Source: Desulfobacillus sp041396245
Lineage (GTDB): Bacteria; Pseudomonadota; Gammaproteobacteria; Burkholderiales; Rhodocyclaceae
DNA: 64,000 nucleotides
Direction: 5' to 3'
Assembly (NCBI GenBank): GCA_041396245.1
Contig: JAWKYW010000011.1
Span: 38,371 to 102,370 of the forward strand
The notes beneath the pieces are model-generated. The model searched no databases. It saw nothing but the letters and a program-made list of their open reading frames with translations, and was not told where the DNA came from. Of this stretch, positions 8,463 to 16,549 are shown one piece after another; position 1 is the stretch's first letter, and each line of letters opens with the position of its first letter. A program made the translations under genes and the position numbers.

Positions 8463-9527
8463 TCATTTGACGATCTGGTTCAGTTCGCCCTTCTTGTAGC
8501 GCTCGGCCATCTTCTCCAGCGACATCGGCTTGATCTTGGCGGCCTGGCCGGCGCAGCCGAAGGCCTCATAGCGCAGCTTGCAGATATCCCGCGCGGCCTT
8601 TTGCGCGTCGGCGAGGAACTTGCGCGGGTCGAATTCCGCGGGTTTCTCGGCCATGTGGCGGCGCATGGCGCCGGTCATGGCGAGGCGGATGTCGGTGTCG
8701 ATGTTCACCTTGCGCACGCCGTGCTTGATGCCGGTGACGATTTCCTCGACCGGCACGCCGTAGGTCTCCTTCATCTGGCCGCCGTACTTGCGGATGATCT
8801 CGAGCCACTCCTGCGGCACGCTGGAGGAGCCGTGCATCACCAGGTGGGTGTTGGGGATGCGCGCGTGGATTTCCTTGATGCGGTCGATCGCGAGGATGTC
8901 GCCGGTCGGCTTGCGCGTGAACTTGTAGGCGCCGTGCGAGGTGCCGATGGCGATGGCCAGCGCGTCGCACTGGGTCTTCTGCACGAAGTCGGCGGCCTGG
9001 TTGGGATCGGTCAGCAGCTGTTCGCGCGTCATCTTGCCCTCGGCGCCGTGGCCGTCCTCCTTGTCGCCCTGCATGGTTTCCAGCGAGCCGAGCACACCGA
9101 GCTCGGCTTCCACGGTGACGCCGATGGCGTGGGCGATGTCGACGACGCGGCGCGACACCTCGACGTTGTACTCGTAGGAGGACGGCGTCTTGGCGTCGTC
9201 CATCAGCGAGCCGTCCATCATGACGCTGGAGAAGCCGGAGCGGATCGCCGCCACGCACACCGCCGGGCTGGCGCCGTGGTCCTGGTGCATCACCACCGGA
9301 ATGTGCGGGTAGGCCTCGATGGCGGCCTCGATGAGGTGGCGCAGGAAGGCCTCGCCGGCGTATTTGCGGGCGCCGGCCGAGCCCTGCATGATGACCGGGC
9401 TGCCGGTCTCGTCGGCGGCTTCCATGATGGCGCGCACCTGTTCCAGGTTGTTGACGTTGAAGGCGGGCAGGCCGTAGCCGTTTTCGGCGGCGTGGTCGAG
9501 CAACTGGCGCATGGATACGAGGGGCAT
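8463..9527 (-). CDS. fba: fructose-bisphosphate aldolase, class II
   Basis: The enzyme interconverts fructose-1,6-bisphosphate with DHAP and glyceraldehyde-3-phosphate, and in Calvin-cycle organisms (as CbbA) also makes sedoheptulose-1,7-bisphosphate. The 354-residue protein has zinc and substrate motifs of class II: HQDHG near residue 82, MMDGS near 103, VEAELG near 139, the GTSHGAYKF loop near 198 and NIDTDIR near 275. It follows pyk by 27 bp on the same strand and is part of the prk-led unit. Confidence 0.97.
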   Translation of the reverse strand: MPLVSMRQLLDHAAENGYGLPAFNVNNLEQVRAIMEAADETGSPVIMQGSAGARKYAGEAFLRHLIEAAIEAYPHIPVVMHQDHGASPAVCVAAIRSGFSSVMMDGSLMDDAKTPSSYEYNVEVSRRVVDIAHAIGVTVEAELGVLGSLETMQGDKEDGHGAEGKMTREQLLTDPNQAADFVQKTQCDALAIAIGTSHGAYKFTRKPTGDILAIDRIKEIHARIPNTHLVMHGSSSVPQEWLEIIRKYGGQMKETYGVPVEEIVTGIKHGVRKVNIDTDIRLAMTGAMRRHMAEKPAEFDPRKFLADAQKAARDICKLRYEAFGCAGQAAKIKPMSLEKMAERYKKGELNQIVK

Positions 9528-9554
9528 GGCTTGTTTCTCCTTGATTGACGAGTT

Positions 9555-11006
9555 TCAGATTCCTTCGTGGCGCGGCGGCGCGGCATTTTCGCCGACCCGC
9601 ACGATCTTCATCGTATTGGTACCACCCGGCGTGCCGATCGGCTCGCCGATGGTGAGCACGATGGTGTCGCCCGGCTCGACGGCACCGGCCTCGATGAGGA
9701 TGTGCTCGGCCTCGCGCAGCAGTTCGTCGCGGTCGTGGCCAATGTAGCGCATCAGCAGCGGATAGACGTCGCGGTAGAGGCTCATGCGGTAGCGGCTGCG
9801 AATCTCCGGCGTCAGGGCGAAGATCGGCACGCCGCAATGGATGCGCGACATCCACAGTGCGGTCGAGCCGGATTGCGTCAGCGCGGCGATGGCCTTGACC
9901 TTGAGGTGGTAGGCAGTAAACAGCGCCGCCATGGCGATCGACTGGTCGATGCGGGTGAACACGCGGTCGAGGAAATGGTGGTCCAGCTTGATCTCGTGCG
10001 ACTTCTCGGCTTCGAGGCAGATGCGCGCCATGGCCTCGACCGTTTCCACCGGATAGGCGCCGGAGGCGGTCTCGGCCGAGAGCATCACGGCGTCGGTGCC
10101 GTCGAGCACGGCGTTGGCGACGTCGGAGACTTCAGCCCGCGTCGGCACCGGGCTGGAAATCATCGATTCCATCATCTGCGTGGCGGTGATGGCGATCCTG
10201 TTGTGTTCGCGTGCGGCACGGATCAGGCGCTTCTGCAGGGCCGGCACGGCGGCGTCGCCCACCTCCACGGCCAGGTCGCCGCGCGCCACCATGATGGCGT
10301 CCGAGGCATGCAGGATGTCCTCCAGCGCGGCGATGGCCTCTACCCGTTCGATCTTGGCGACCAGCAGGGCATCCGACCCGGCGGCGCGCAGCAGTTCGCG
10401 CGCCAGGCGCATGTCGGCGCCGGACTTGGGGAAGGAGACGGCGACGAAATCGCAGGTGAGCTCCGCCGCGCTGCGGATGTCCTCCATGTCCTTGGCGGTG
10501 AGCGCCGGCGCCGAGAGGCCGCCGCCCTGCTTGTTGATGCCCTTGTTGTTCGACAGCACGCCGCCGACGCGCACGCGGCAGCGCACCTCGCGCTCGATGA
10601 TCGCGTCCACTTCGAGCACGATGCGGCCGTCGTCGAGGAGCAGGACGTCGCCGGCGGCCAGGTCGTCGACCAGGTCGGGGTAGTCGAGGCCGACGCGCGT
10701 CGCATCGCCGGGTGTGCTCGATGCATCGAGGACGAAGCCGCTGCCGGGCTTGAGTTCGACCTTGCCGGCGGCGAACCTGCCGACGCGGATCTTGGGGCCC
10801 TGCAGGTCGACCATGACACCGACGGTGCGGCCGACCTTGCGCACGGCCTCGCGCAGCAGCGCGACGCGCTGGCGGTGGTCGTCGGCCGTGCCGTGGGAGA
10901 AGTTGAGCCGCACGACATCGACGCCGGCGGCGATCATCCGCGTCATCACCTCCGGATCGGAGCTGGCCGGCCCGAGGGTGGCGACGATTTTGGTTGAGCG
11001 TTGCAT
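9555..11006 (-). CDS. pyk: pyruvate kinase
   Basis: Pyruvate kinase makes pyruvate and ATP from PEP. The 483-residue protein shows the N-terminal IVATLGPASSDPEVM signature, FSHGTADDH, the catalytic-lysine region (LLVAKIERVEAI near residue 215), MVARGDLAVEVG and ATQMMESMI. Its position between pgk and fba puts a catabolic enzyme inside a Calvin-cycle unit, which would drain 3-phosphoglycerate-derived PEP to pyruvate. A 70-bp heptamer hairpin separates it from pgk. Confidence 0.97.
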   Translation of the reverse strand: MQRSTKIVATLGPASSDPEVMTRMIAAGVDVVRLNFSHGTADDHRQRVALLREAVRKVGRTVGVMVDLQGPKIRVGRFAAGKVELKPGSGFVLDASSTPGDATRVGLDYPDLVDDLAAGDVLLLDDGRIVLEVDAIIEREVRCRVRVGGVLSNNKGINKQGGGLSAPALTAKDMEDIRSAAELTCDFVAVSFPKSGADMRLARELLRAAGSDALLVAKIERVEAIAALEDILHASDAIMVARGDLAVEVGDAAVPALQKRLIRAAREHNRIAITATQMMESMISSPVPTRAEVSDVANAVLDGTDAVMLSAETASGAYPVETVEAMARICLEAEKSHEIKLDHHFLDRVFTRIDQSIAMAALFTAYHLKVKAIAALTQSGSTALWMSRIHCGVPIFALTPEIRSRYRMSLYRDVYPLLMRYIGHDRDELLREAEHILIEAGAVEPGDTIVLTIGEPIGTPGGTNTMKIVRVGENAAPPRHEGI

Positions 11007-11009
11007 ATT

Positions 11010-11079
11010 GGTGAGCGGTGAGCGGTGAGCGGTGAGCAGTGCGGGGTTTCCGCTTGCTGCTTACCGCTTCCTGCTCACT
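11010..11079. repeat. GGTGAGC-heptamer hairpin, copy 2
   Basis: Four exact GGTGAGC heptamers (11010-11037) are followed by a C-rich spacer and a degenerate inverted arm of four heptamers, CCGCTTGCTGC...CTGCTCACTCC. The right arm includes the pgk stop codon (11075-11077) and the left arm begins 4 bp from the pyk start, so it fills the whole pgk-pyk spacer. Confidence 0.85.
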
Positions 11080-12256
11080 CCTTGGCCCGCTGTTCCAGGA
11101 TGTCCACCGCGGGCAGGGTCTTGCCTTCGAGGAATTCCAGGAAGGCGCCGCCGGCCGTCGAGATGTAGGACACCTTGTCGTAGATGTCGTATTTCTGGAT
11201 GGCGGCAATGGTGTCGCCGCCGCCGGCCAGGGTGAAGGCCCGGGTCGCGGCGATGGCCGCGGCGATCTTCTTCGTGCCTTCGCCGAACTGGTCGAACTCG
11301 AAGACGCCGACCGGGCCGTTCCAGACCACGGTGCCGGCCTGCATGATGATGTCGACCAGTTCCTGCGTGCTCTTCGGGCCGATGTCGAAAATCATGTCGT
11401 CGTCGGCAACGGCGCCGGCGTCCTTCAGCACGGCCGGCTCGGCGGCGTCGAATTTCTTGCCGCAGACCACGTCGACGGCGATCGGGATGCTGGCGCCGCG
11501 CGCCGACATCTTCTTCATCAGCGCCTGCGCGGTGGGCACCAGGTCATGCTCGCACAGCGATTTGCCGACGCTCCTGCCGCTGGCCTGGAGGAAGGTGTTG
11601 GCGATGCCGCCGCCGACCACCAGCTGGTCGACCTTCTCGGAGAGGGATTCCAGCACCGTCAGCTTGGTCGACACCTTGGAGCCGCCGACGATGGCGACCA
11701 TCGGGCGGGCCGGGTTGAGCAGGGCCTTGGTCAGGGCGTCCAGCTCCTCGGTGAGCAGGATGCCGGCGCAGGCCGTCGGCGCGTATTTGGCGATGCCGTG
11801 GGTGGAGGCTTCGGCGCGGTGGGCGGTGCCGAAGGCGTCCATGACGAAGACGTCGCACAGGGCGGCGTACTTCTTCGCCGTGTCGTCGGCGTTCTTCTTC
11901 TCGCCCTTGTTGAAGCGGCAGTTCTCCAGCAGCACGACCTCGCCGGCGGCGACCTCGAAGCCGCCGTCGGCCCAGTCCTTGATCACGCGCACCGGCTTGC
12001 CGAGCTTGGCCGCCATCACGGCGGCCACCGGCTTGAGCGAGTTCTCCTCGGAGTATTCGCCTTCGGTCGGGCGGCCGAGATGGGAGGTGACCATCACCGC
12101 GGCACCCGCCTTCAGGCAGTGTGCGATGGTCGGCATCGAGGCCGTGATGCGGGCGTCGGAGGTGACCTTGCCGTCCTTGACCGGCACGTTAAGGTCGGCG
12201 CGGATGAAGACGCGCTTGCCGGTGAGGTCGAAATCGGTGAGACGTTTGAAATTCAT
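11075..12256 (-). CDS. pgk: phosphoglycerate kinase
   Basis: Pgk phosphorylates 3-phosphoglycerate, the RuBisCO product, in the Calvin direction. The 393-residue protein has RADLNVPV (residues 17-24), the TSHLGRPTEGEYS substrate loop, GGSKVSTKL near residue 192 and the C-terminal AGGGDTIAA. I chose the ATG at 12256 (MNFKRLTDFDL); the longer frame upstream reads through a palindromic repeat. Its last codon lies inside a heptamer hairpin. Confidence 0.97.
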   Translation of the reverse strand: MNFKRLTDFDLTGKRVFIRADLNVPVKDGKVTSDARITASMPTIAHCLKAGAAVMVTSHLGRPTEGEYSEENSLKPVAAVMAAKLGKPVRVIKDWADGGFEVAAGEVVLLENCRFNKGEKKNADDTAKKYAALCDVFVMDAFGTAHRAEASTHGIAKYAPTACAGILLTEELDALTKALLNPARPMVAIVGGSKVSTKLTVLESLSEKVDQLVVGGGIANTFLQASGRSVGKSLCEHDLVPTAQALMKKMSARGASIPIAVDVVCGKKFDAAEPAVLKDAGAVADDDMIFDIGPKSTQELVDIIMQAGTVVWNGPVGVFEFDQFGEGTKKIAAAIAATRAFTLAGGGDTIAAIQKYDIYDKVSYISTAGGAFLEFLEGKTLPAVDILEQRAKE

Positions 12257-12271
12257 GACGGGAATCCTTTT

Positions 12272-12342
12272 ACCACGGCGATCACGGCGACACGGCGAAT
12301 GCGGGAAGAGGATTCCCGCCGTGTCGCCGTGCCCGCCGTGGT
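12272..12342. repeat. long palindrome between gap and pgk
   Basis: Arms 12272-12297 and 12317-12342 pair over 26 nt with only a central two-base mismatch. The sequence is built of CACGGCG units, and the 19-nt loop itself contains a shorter inverted repeat. There is no U tract. It fills the gap-pgk spacer almost exactly and resembles the CACGG-type REP hairpins seen between genes in other beta- and gammaproteobacteria. Confidence 0.8.
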
Positions 12343-12350
12343 GAATGCTT

Positions 12351-13349
12351 TTACTTTGCGACGTGCTTGACAAAGCGCAGCATGTTGCAGGTGTAGCCGT
12401 ACTCGTTGTCGTACCAGGAGACGACCTTGACGAAGGTCTTGTCGAGGGCGATGCCGGCGTCGGCGTCGAAGATCGACGGCTGCGGGCAGCCGCGGAAGTC
12501 GGTGGCGACGACCTTGTCCTCGGTGTAGCCGAGCACGCCCTTCATGGCGCCTTCGGAGGCGGCCTTCATGGCCTTGCAGATGTCCTCGTAGGAGGCTTCC
12601 TTGTTCAGCTCGACGGTGAGGTCGACCACCGAGACGTCGGAGGTGGGCACGCGGAAGGCCATGCCGGTGAGCTTCTTGTTCAGCTCGGGCAGCACCACGC
12701 CGACGGCCTTGGCGGCGCCGGTCGAGGACGGGATGATGTTCTCGAGGATGCCGCGGCCGCCGCGCCAGTCCTTGGAGGAGGGGCCGTCGACGGTCTTCTG
12801 CGTGGCGGTGGCGGCATGCACGGTGGTCATCAGGCCGCGCTTGATGCCCCAGTTGTCGTTGAGCACCTTGGCGACCGGGGCCAGGCAGTTGGTGGTGCAG
12901 GAGGCGGCGGAAACGATCTTCTCGCCGGCGTACTTCTCGTGGTTCACGCCATACACGAACATCGGCGTGTCGTCCTTCGACGGGGCCGACTGGACGACCT
13001 TCTTCGCGCCGGCGTCGAGGTGCTTCTGGCAGGTGTCCTTGGTCAGGAAGAAGCCGGTGGACTCGATGACGATGTCTGCGCCGACCTCGTTCCACTTCAG
13101 GTTGGCGGGATCCTTCTCGGCGGTCAGGCGGACCTTCTTGCCGTTAACGACCAGGTTGTTGCCCTCGACGGAGATGCTGCCGTTGAAGCGGCCATGGACG
13201 GAGTCGTACTGCAGCATGTAGGCCAGGTAGCTGGGCTCGAGCAGGTCGTTGATGGCGACGACTTCGATCTCGGGGAAGTCCTTGGCGATTGCGCGAAATG
13301 CCATGCGGCCGATGCGACCGAAACCGTTGATGCCGACTTTGATAGCCAT
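12351..13349 (-). CDS. gap: glyceraldehyde-3-phosphate dehydrogenase, type I
   Basis: The 332-residue protein has the NAD(P)-binding N-terminus GINGFGRIGR, the catalytic SAASCTTNCLAP with the active-site cysteine near residue 151, and the C-terminal SWYDNEYGYTCNMLR. In the Calvin cycle it reduces 1,3-bisphosphoglycerate. It lies 21 bp downstream of tkt. The residue after the Rossmann strand reads INDLLEP, so NAD preference is plausible, but cofactor use cannot be settled by reading. Confidence 0.97.
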   Translation of the reverse strand: MAIKVGINGFGRIGRMAFRAIAKDFPEIEVVAINDLLEPSYLAYMLQYDSVHGRFNGSISVEGNNLVVNGKKVRLTAEKDPANLKWNEVGADIVIESTGFFLTKDTCQKHLDAGAKKVVQSAPSKDDTPMFVYGVNHEKYAGEKIVSAASCTTNCLAPVAKVLNDNWGIKRGLMTTVHAATATQKTVDGPSSKDWRGGRGILENIIPSSTGAAKAVGVVLPELNKKLTGMAFRVPTSDVSVVDLTVELNKEASYEDICKAMKAASEGAMKGVLGYTEDKVVATDFRGCPQPSIFDADAGIALDKTFVKVVSWYDNEYGYTCNMLRFVKHVAK

Positions 13350-13370
13350 GAGGTGATCTCCAGAAAAAAA

Positions 13371-15395
13371 TTACAGAACCGATTTCACCGTCTTCACCAC
13401 GTTCTCCACGGTGAAGCCGAATTCCTTGAACAGCACGCCGGCCGGGGCCGACTCGCCGAAGCGGTCGAGGCCGACCACGGCGCCCTCCAGCCCGACATAC
13501 TTGTACCAGCCGCCGGTGACGCCGGCTTCCACGGCGACGCGCGGCAGCCCCTTGGGCAGCACGCCGGCCTTGTAGGCGGCGTCCTGGCGGTCGAAGGCGT
13601 TGGTGTTGGGCATCGAGACGACGCGGACGGCGATGCCTTCCTTGGCCAGTTCGGCCTGGGCTTTCAGGGCCAGTTCCACCTCCGAGCCGGTGGCGATGAT
13701 CACCGCCTTCGCCGGGCCGTTCGCTTCCGAAAGGACATAGCCGCCGCGGGCGACGGCGGTGATCTGGGCGTCGTCGCGCTTGACAAAGGGCAGGTTCTGC
13801 CGCGACAGGCACAGCGCCGACGGGCCGTTGCGCTTCTCCACCGACTGCGTCCACGCCACCATCGTCTCGACGGTGTCGCAGGGGCGCCAGACGTCCATGT
13901 TCGGGATCATGCGCAGCGTCGCGGTCTGCTCGACCGGCTGGTGCGTCGGGCCGTCCTCGCCGAGGCCGATGGAGTCGTGCGTGAACACGTAGATCACGCG
14001 CTGCTTCATCAGCGCCGACATGCGGATGGCGTTGCGGGCGTATTCCGAGAACATCAGGAAGGTGCCGCCGAAGGGCAGGATGCCGCCGTGCAGCGCCATG
14101 CCGTTCATGATGTGCGACATGCCGAATTCGCGCACGCCGTAGGAAATGTAGTTGCCCGGGGTGCGGCCGGAGACGTGCTTGCAGCCCGTCCAGTTGGTCA
14201 GGTTCGAGCCGGTCAGGTCGGCCGAGCCGCCGACGAACTCGGGCAGCGCCGGCGCCAGCGCATTGATGGCGATCTGCGAGGCCTTGCGCGTGGCGACGGT
14301 CTCGCCCTTGGCGTTGATCTCGGCGATGACTTTCTTCGCATGCCCGTCCCAGTTCGCGGGCAGGTCGCCGGCCATGCGGCGCTTGTATTCCGCGGCCAGG
14401 TCGGGATGCGCCTTGGCATAGCGTCCGAACTTCAGGTTCCAGTCGGATTCCAGCGCGGCGCCCTTCTTGCGCGCATCCCAGGCTTCGTAGACCTCCTGCG
14501 GAATCTCGAAGGGCGGAAAGACCCAGCCCATGTGCGGCCTGGCGGCGGCGATTTCGGCGTCGCCGAGCGGCGCGCCATGCACGTCGTGTGTGCCGACCTT
14601 GTTGGGCGAGCCCAGGCCGATGCGGGTCTTGCAGCAGATCAGCGAGGGCTTGTCGGTGACGGCCTTGGCGGCTTCGATGGCGGCATGCAGGGCCTCGGGA
14701 TCATGGCCATTGACGTTCGGCACGACATGCCAGCCGTAGGCCTCGAAACGCTTCGGCGTGTCGTCGGTGAACCAGCCCTCGACATGGCCGTCGATGGAGA
14801 TGCCGTTGTCGTCCCAGAAGGCGGTCAGCTTGCCCAGGCCCCAGGTGCCGGCCAGCGCGCAGGCCTCGTGCGAGATGCCTTCCATCAGGCAGCCGTCGCC
14901 GAGGAAGGCCCAGGTGCGGTGGTCGACGATCTCGTGGCCGGGGCGGTTGAATTCGGCGGCGAGCAGCTTTTCCGCCATGGCCATGCCGACGGCGTTGGTG
15001 ATGCCCTGGCCGAGCGGGCCGGTGGTGGTCTCGACGCCCGGCGTGTAGCCGTACTCGGGGTGCCCCGGCGTCTTCGAGTGCAGCTGGCGGAACTGCTTGA
15101 TGTCGTCGATGCTGACGTCGTAGCCGGTCAGGTGCAGCAGGGCATAGATGAGCATCGAGCCGTGGCCGTTGGAGAGCACGAAGCGGTCGCGGTCGGCCCA
15201 TTTCGGGTTGGCCGGGTTGTGGCGCAGGTGGTGGTTCCACAGCACCTCGGCGATCTCCGCCATGCCCATGGGGGCGCCGGGGTGGCCGGATTTGGCTTTC
15301 TCCACCGCGTCCATGGCGAGGGCGCGGATGGCGCTGGTCAGGTTGTTGAACACGGGCGTCTCGAAGTCGCTGAAGGTGGCACGCTGCATGGACAT
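13371..15395 (-). CDS. tkt: transketolase
   Basis: Transketolase moves two-carbon ketol units in the regenerative Calvin and pentose phosphate steps. The 674-residue protein shows GHPGAPMGMAEIAEVLW near residue 37, the thiamine-diphosphate motif GDGCLMEGISHEA near 158, DDNGISIDG near 186 and THDSIGLGEDGPTHQPVE near 470. I chose the ATG at 15395 because AGGGG lies seven bases upstream; an ATG two codons later is an alternative. It follows prk by 97 bp. Confidence 0.97.
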   Translation of the reverse strand: MSMQRATFSDFETPVFNNLTSAIRALAMDAVEKAKSGHPGAPMGMAEIAEVLWNHHLRHNPANPKWADRDRFVLSNGHGSMLIYALLHLTGYDVSIDDIKQFRQLHSKTPGHPEYGYTPGVETTTGPLGQGITNAVGMAMAEKLLAAEFNRPGHEIVDHRTWAFLGDGCLMEGISHEACALAGTWGLGKLTAFWDDNGISIDGHVEGWFTDDTPKRFEAYGWHVVPNVNGHDPEALHAAIEAAKAVTDKPSLICCKTRIGLGSPNKVGTHDVHGAPLGDAEIAAARPHMGWVFPPFEIPQEVYEAWDARKKGAALESDWNLKFGRYAKAHPDLAAEYKRRMAGDLPANWDGHAKKVIAEINAKGETVATRKASQIAINALAPALPEFVGGSADLTGSNLTNWTGCKHVSGRTPGNYISYGVREFGMSHIMNGMALHGGILPFGGTFLMFSEYARNAIRMSALMKQRVIYVFTHDSIGLGEDGPTHQPVEQTATLRMIPNMDVWRPCDTVETMVAWTQSVEKRNGPSALCLSRQNLPFVKRDDAQITAVARGGYVLSEANGPAKAVIIATGSEVELALKAQAELAKEGIAVRVVSMPNTNAFDRQDAAYKAGVLPKGLPRVAVEAGVTGGWYKYVGLEGAVVGLDRFGESAPAGVLFKEFGFTVENVVKTVKSVL

Positions 15396-15492
15396 CTGTT
15401 TCCCCTTGATTTCCTTGATCAGTAGTGCCCGTCGGAAAACCGTGAATTATCTTCCAAACCGGGCTGTTTTGGTAGTTCGGCGCCGGAGGGCG

Positions 15493-16368
15493 TCAGGCCT
15501 TCTTGCGCTTTTCCATCAGTTGCAGGATCAGCGGGGTGAGGACGAGCTGGATGGCCAGTTCCATCTTTCCGCCCGGCACGACGATGCAGTTCGGCCGCGA
15601 CATGAAGGAATCGTGGATCATGGTCAGCAGATAGGGGAAGTCCACGCCGTGCGGATCGCGGTAGCGGATCACCACGAAGGATTCGTCCAGGGTCGGGATG
15701 TCGCGGGCGATGAACGGGTTGGAGGTGTCCACCACCGGCACGCGCTGGAAGTTGATGTGGGTGCGCGAGAACTGCGGCGTGATGTAGTGCACGTAGTCGT
15801 ACATGCGGCGCAGGATGGTCTGCGTCACCGCCTCGACCGAGTAGCCGCGCGTGCTGGTGTCGCGGTGGATCTTCTGGATCCACTCGAGGTTGACCGTCGG
15901 CACCACGCCGACCAGCAGATCGGTATGGCGGGCGACGTCCACCGTGTCGGTCTTGACGCCGCCGTGCAGGCCTTCGTAGAACAGGAAGTCGGTGTCCGGG
16001 GGCAGGTCCTCCCAGGGCGTGAAGGTGCCGGGTTTCTGCTTCCACGGCTCGGCTTCCGCCTCGTTGTGCAGGTAGTAGCGGCGCTTGCCGGTGCCGGTCT
16101 CGCCGTAGCCCTTGAACAGCGCCTCCAGTTCCTCGAACAGGTTGGCTTCCGGGCCGAAGTGGCTGATGTGCTCGCAGACGCCGGCCTTCTCGGAGGCCTG
16201 GATGGCCTTCTTCATCTCCTCGCGGTCGTACTTGTGGAAGCTGTCGCCCTCGATGACGGCGGACAGGATGCTCTCGCGGCGGAAGATGTGCTCGAAGCTG
16301 CGCTTGACGGTGGAGGTGCCGGCGCCGGAGGAACCGGTGATGGCGATGACGGGATGCTTGGCGGACAT
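15493..16368 (-). CDS. prk: phosphoribulokinase
   Basis: Prk phosphorylates ribulose-5-phosphate to ribulose-1,5-bisphosphate, the RuBisCO substrate; it is diagnostic of the Calvin cycle. The 291-residue length is that of the bacterial octameric class. The Walker A motif GSSGAGTST is near residue 12, and the substrate motifs HIDSF-like EGDSFHKYDREEMKK and EGLHGG follow. The ATG at 16368 is preceded by AAAGGAT. It is the first gene of the second cbb unit and has a CbbR-type operator about 90 bp upstream. Confidence 0.96.
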   Translation of the reverse strand: MSAKHPVIAITGSSGAGTSTVKRSFEHIFRRESILSAVIEGDSFHKYDREEMKKAIQASEKAGVCEHISHFGPEANLFEELEALFKGYGETGTGKRRYYLHNEAEAEPWKQKPGTFTPWEDLPPDTDFLFYEGLHGGVKTDTVDVARHTDLLVGVVPTVNLEWIQKIHRDTSTRGYSVEAVTQTILRRMYDYVHYITPQFSRTHINFQRVPVVDTSNPFIARDIPTLDESFVVIRYRDPHGVDFPYLLTMIHDSFMSRPNCIVVPGGKMELAIQLVLTPLILQLMEKRKKA

Positions 16369-16442
16369 GGCGGATCCTTTGCGGAGAGTGTGAATGCCTG
16401 GGCGGCGCCGCGCGGGAGGGCGCGGCGGCCGACGATAGGGGG

Positions 16443-16511
16443 ACTGTAATCGGGGTGATGCATAAGTTCCATTCAAAAATTGTTATGGAACTAATAAGAG
16501 CTTTCTTATGG
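16443..16511 (-). promoter_or_regulatory. putative CbbR operator and promoter of prk
   Basis: On the plus strand GCATAA (16460-16465), TTATGG (16483-16488) and TTATGG (16506-16511) are each separated by exactly 17 bp. On the minus strand TACAGT (16443-16448), a -10 candidate, lies 11 bp past the first half-site. The same arrangement occurs upstream of cbbM. A perfect 8-bp inverted repeat (AGTTCCAT/ATGGAACT) lies inside the array. LysR-family operators overlapping the -35 region fit this. Assignment to CbbR is inference. Confidence 0.7.
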
Positions 16512-16518
16512 TGGGCAG

Positions 16519-16549
16519 TGAGCGGCAAAAGTCCGCCCCTTGCCGCTCA
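16519..16549. repeat. short hairpin at the cbbO stop, relative of the heptamer family
   Basis: TGAGCGGCAA (16519-16528) pairs perfectly with TTGCCGCTCA (16540-16549), which contains the cbbO stop codon. It shares the AGTGAGCGG core with the larger heptamer hairpins but has only one unit per arm. With no U tract it is a weak terminator candidate. Confidence 0.6.

Noticed and set aside
12345..15425. A 1,026-codon open frame on the plus strand antisense to gap and tkt
   Set aside because: It mirrors two certain genes, has a composition typical of antisense reading of high-GC codons, and shows no domain motifs.
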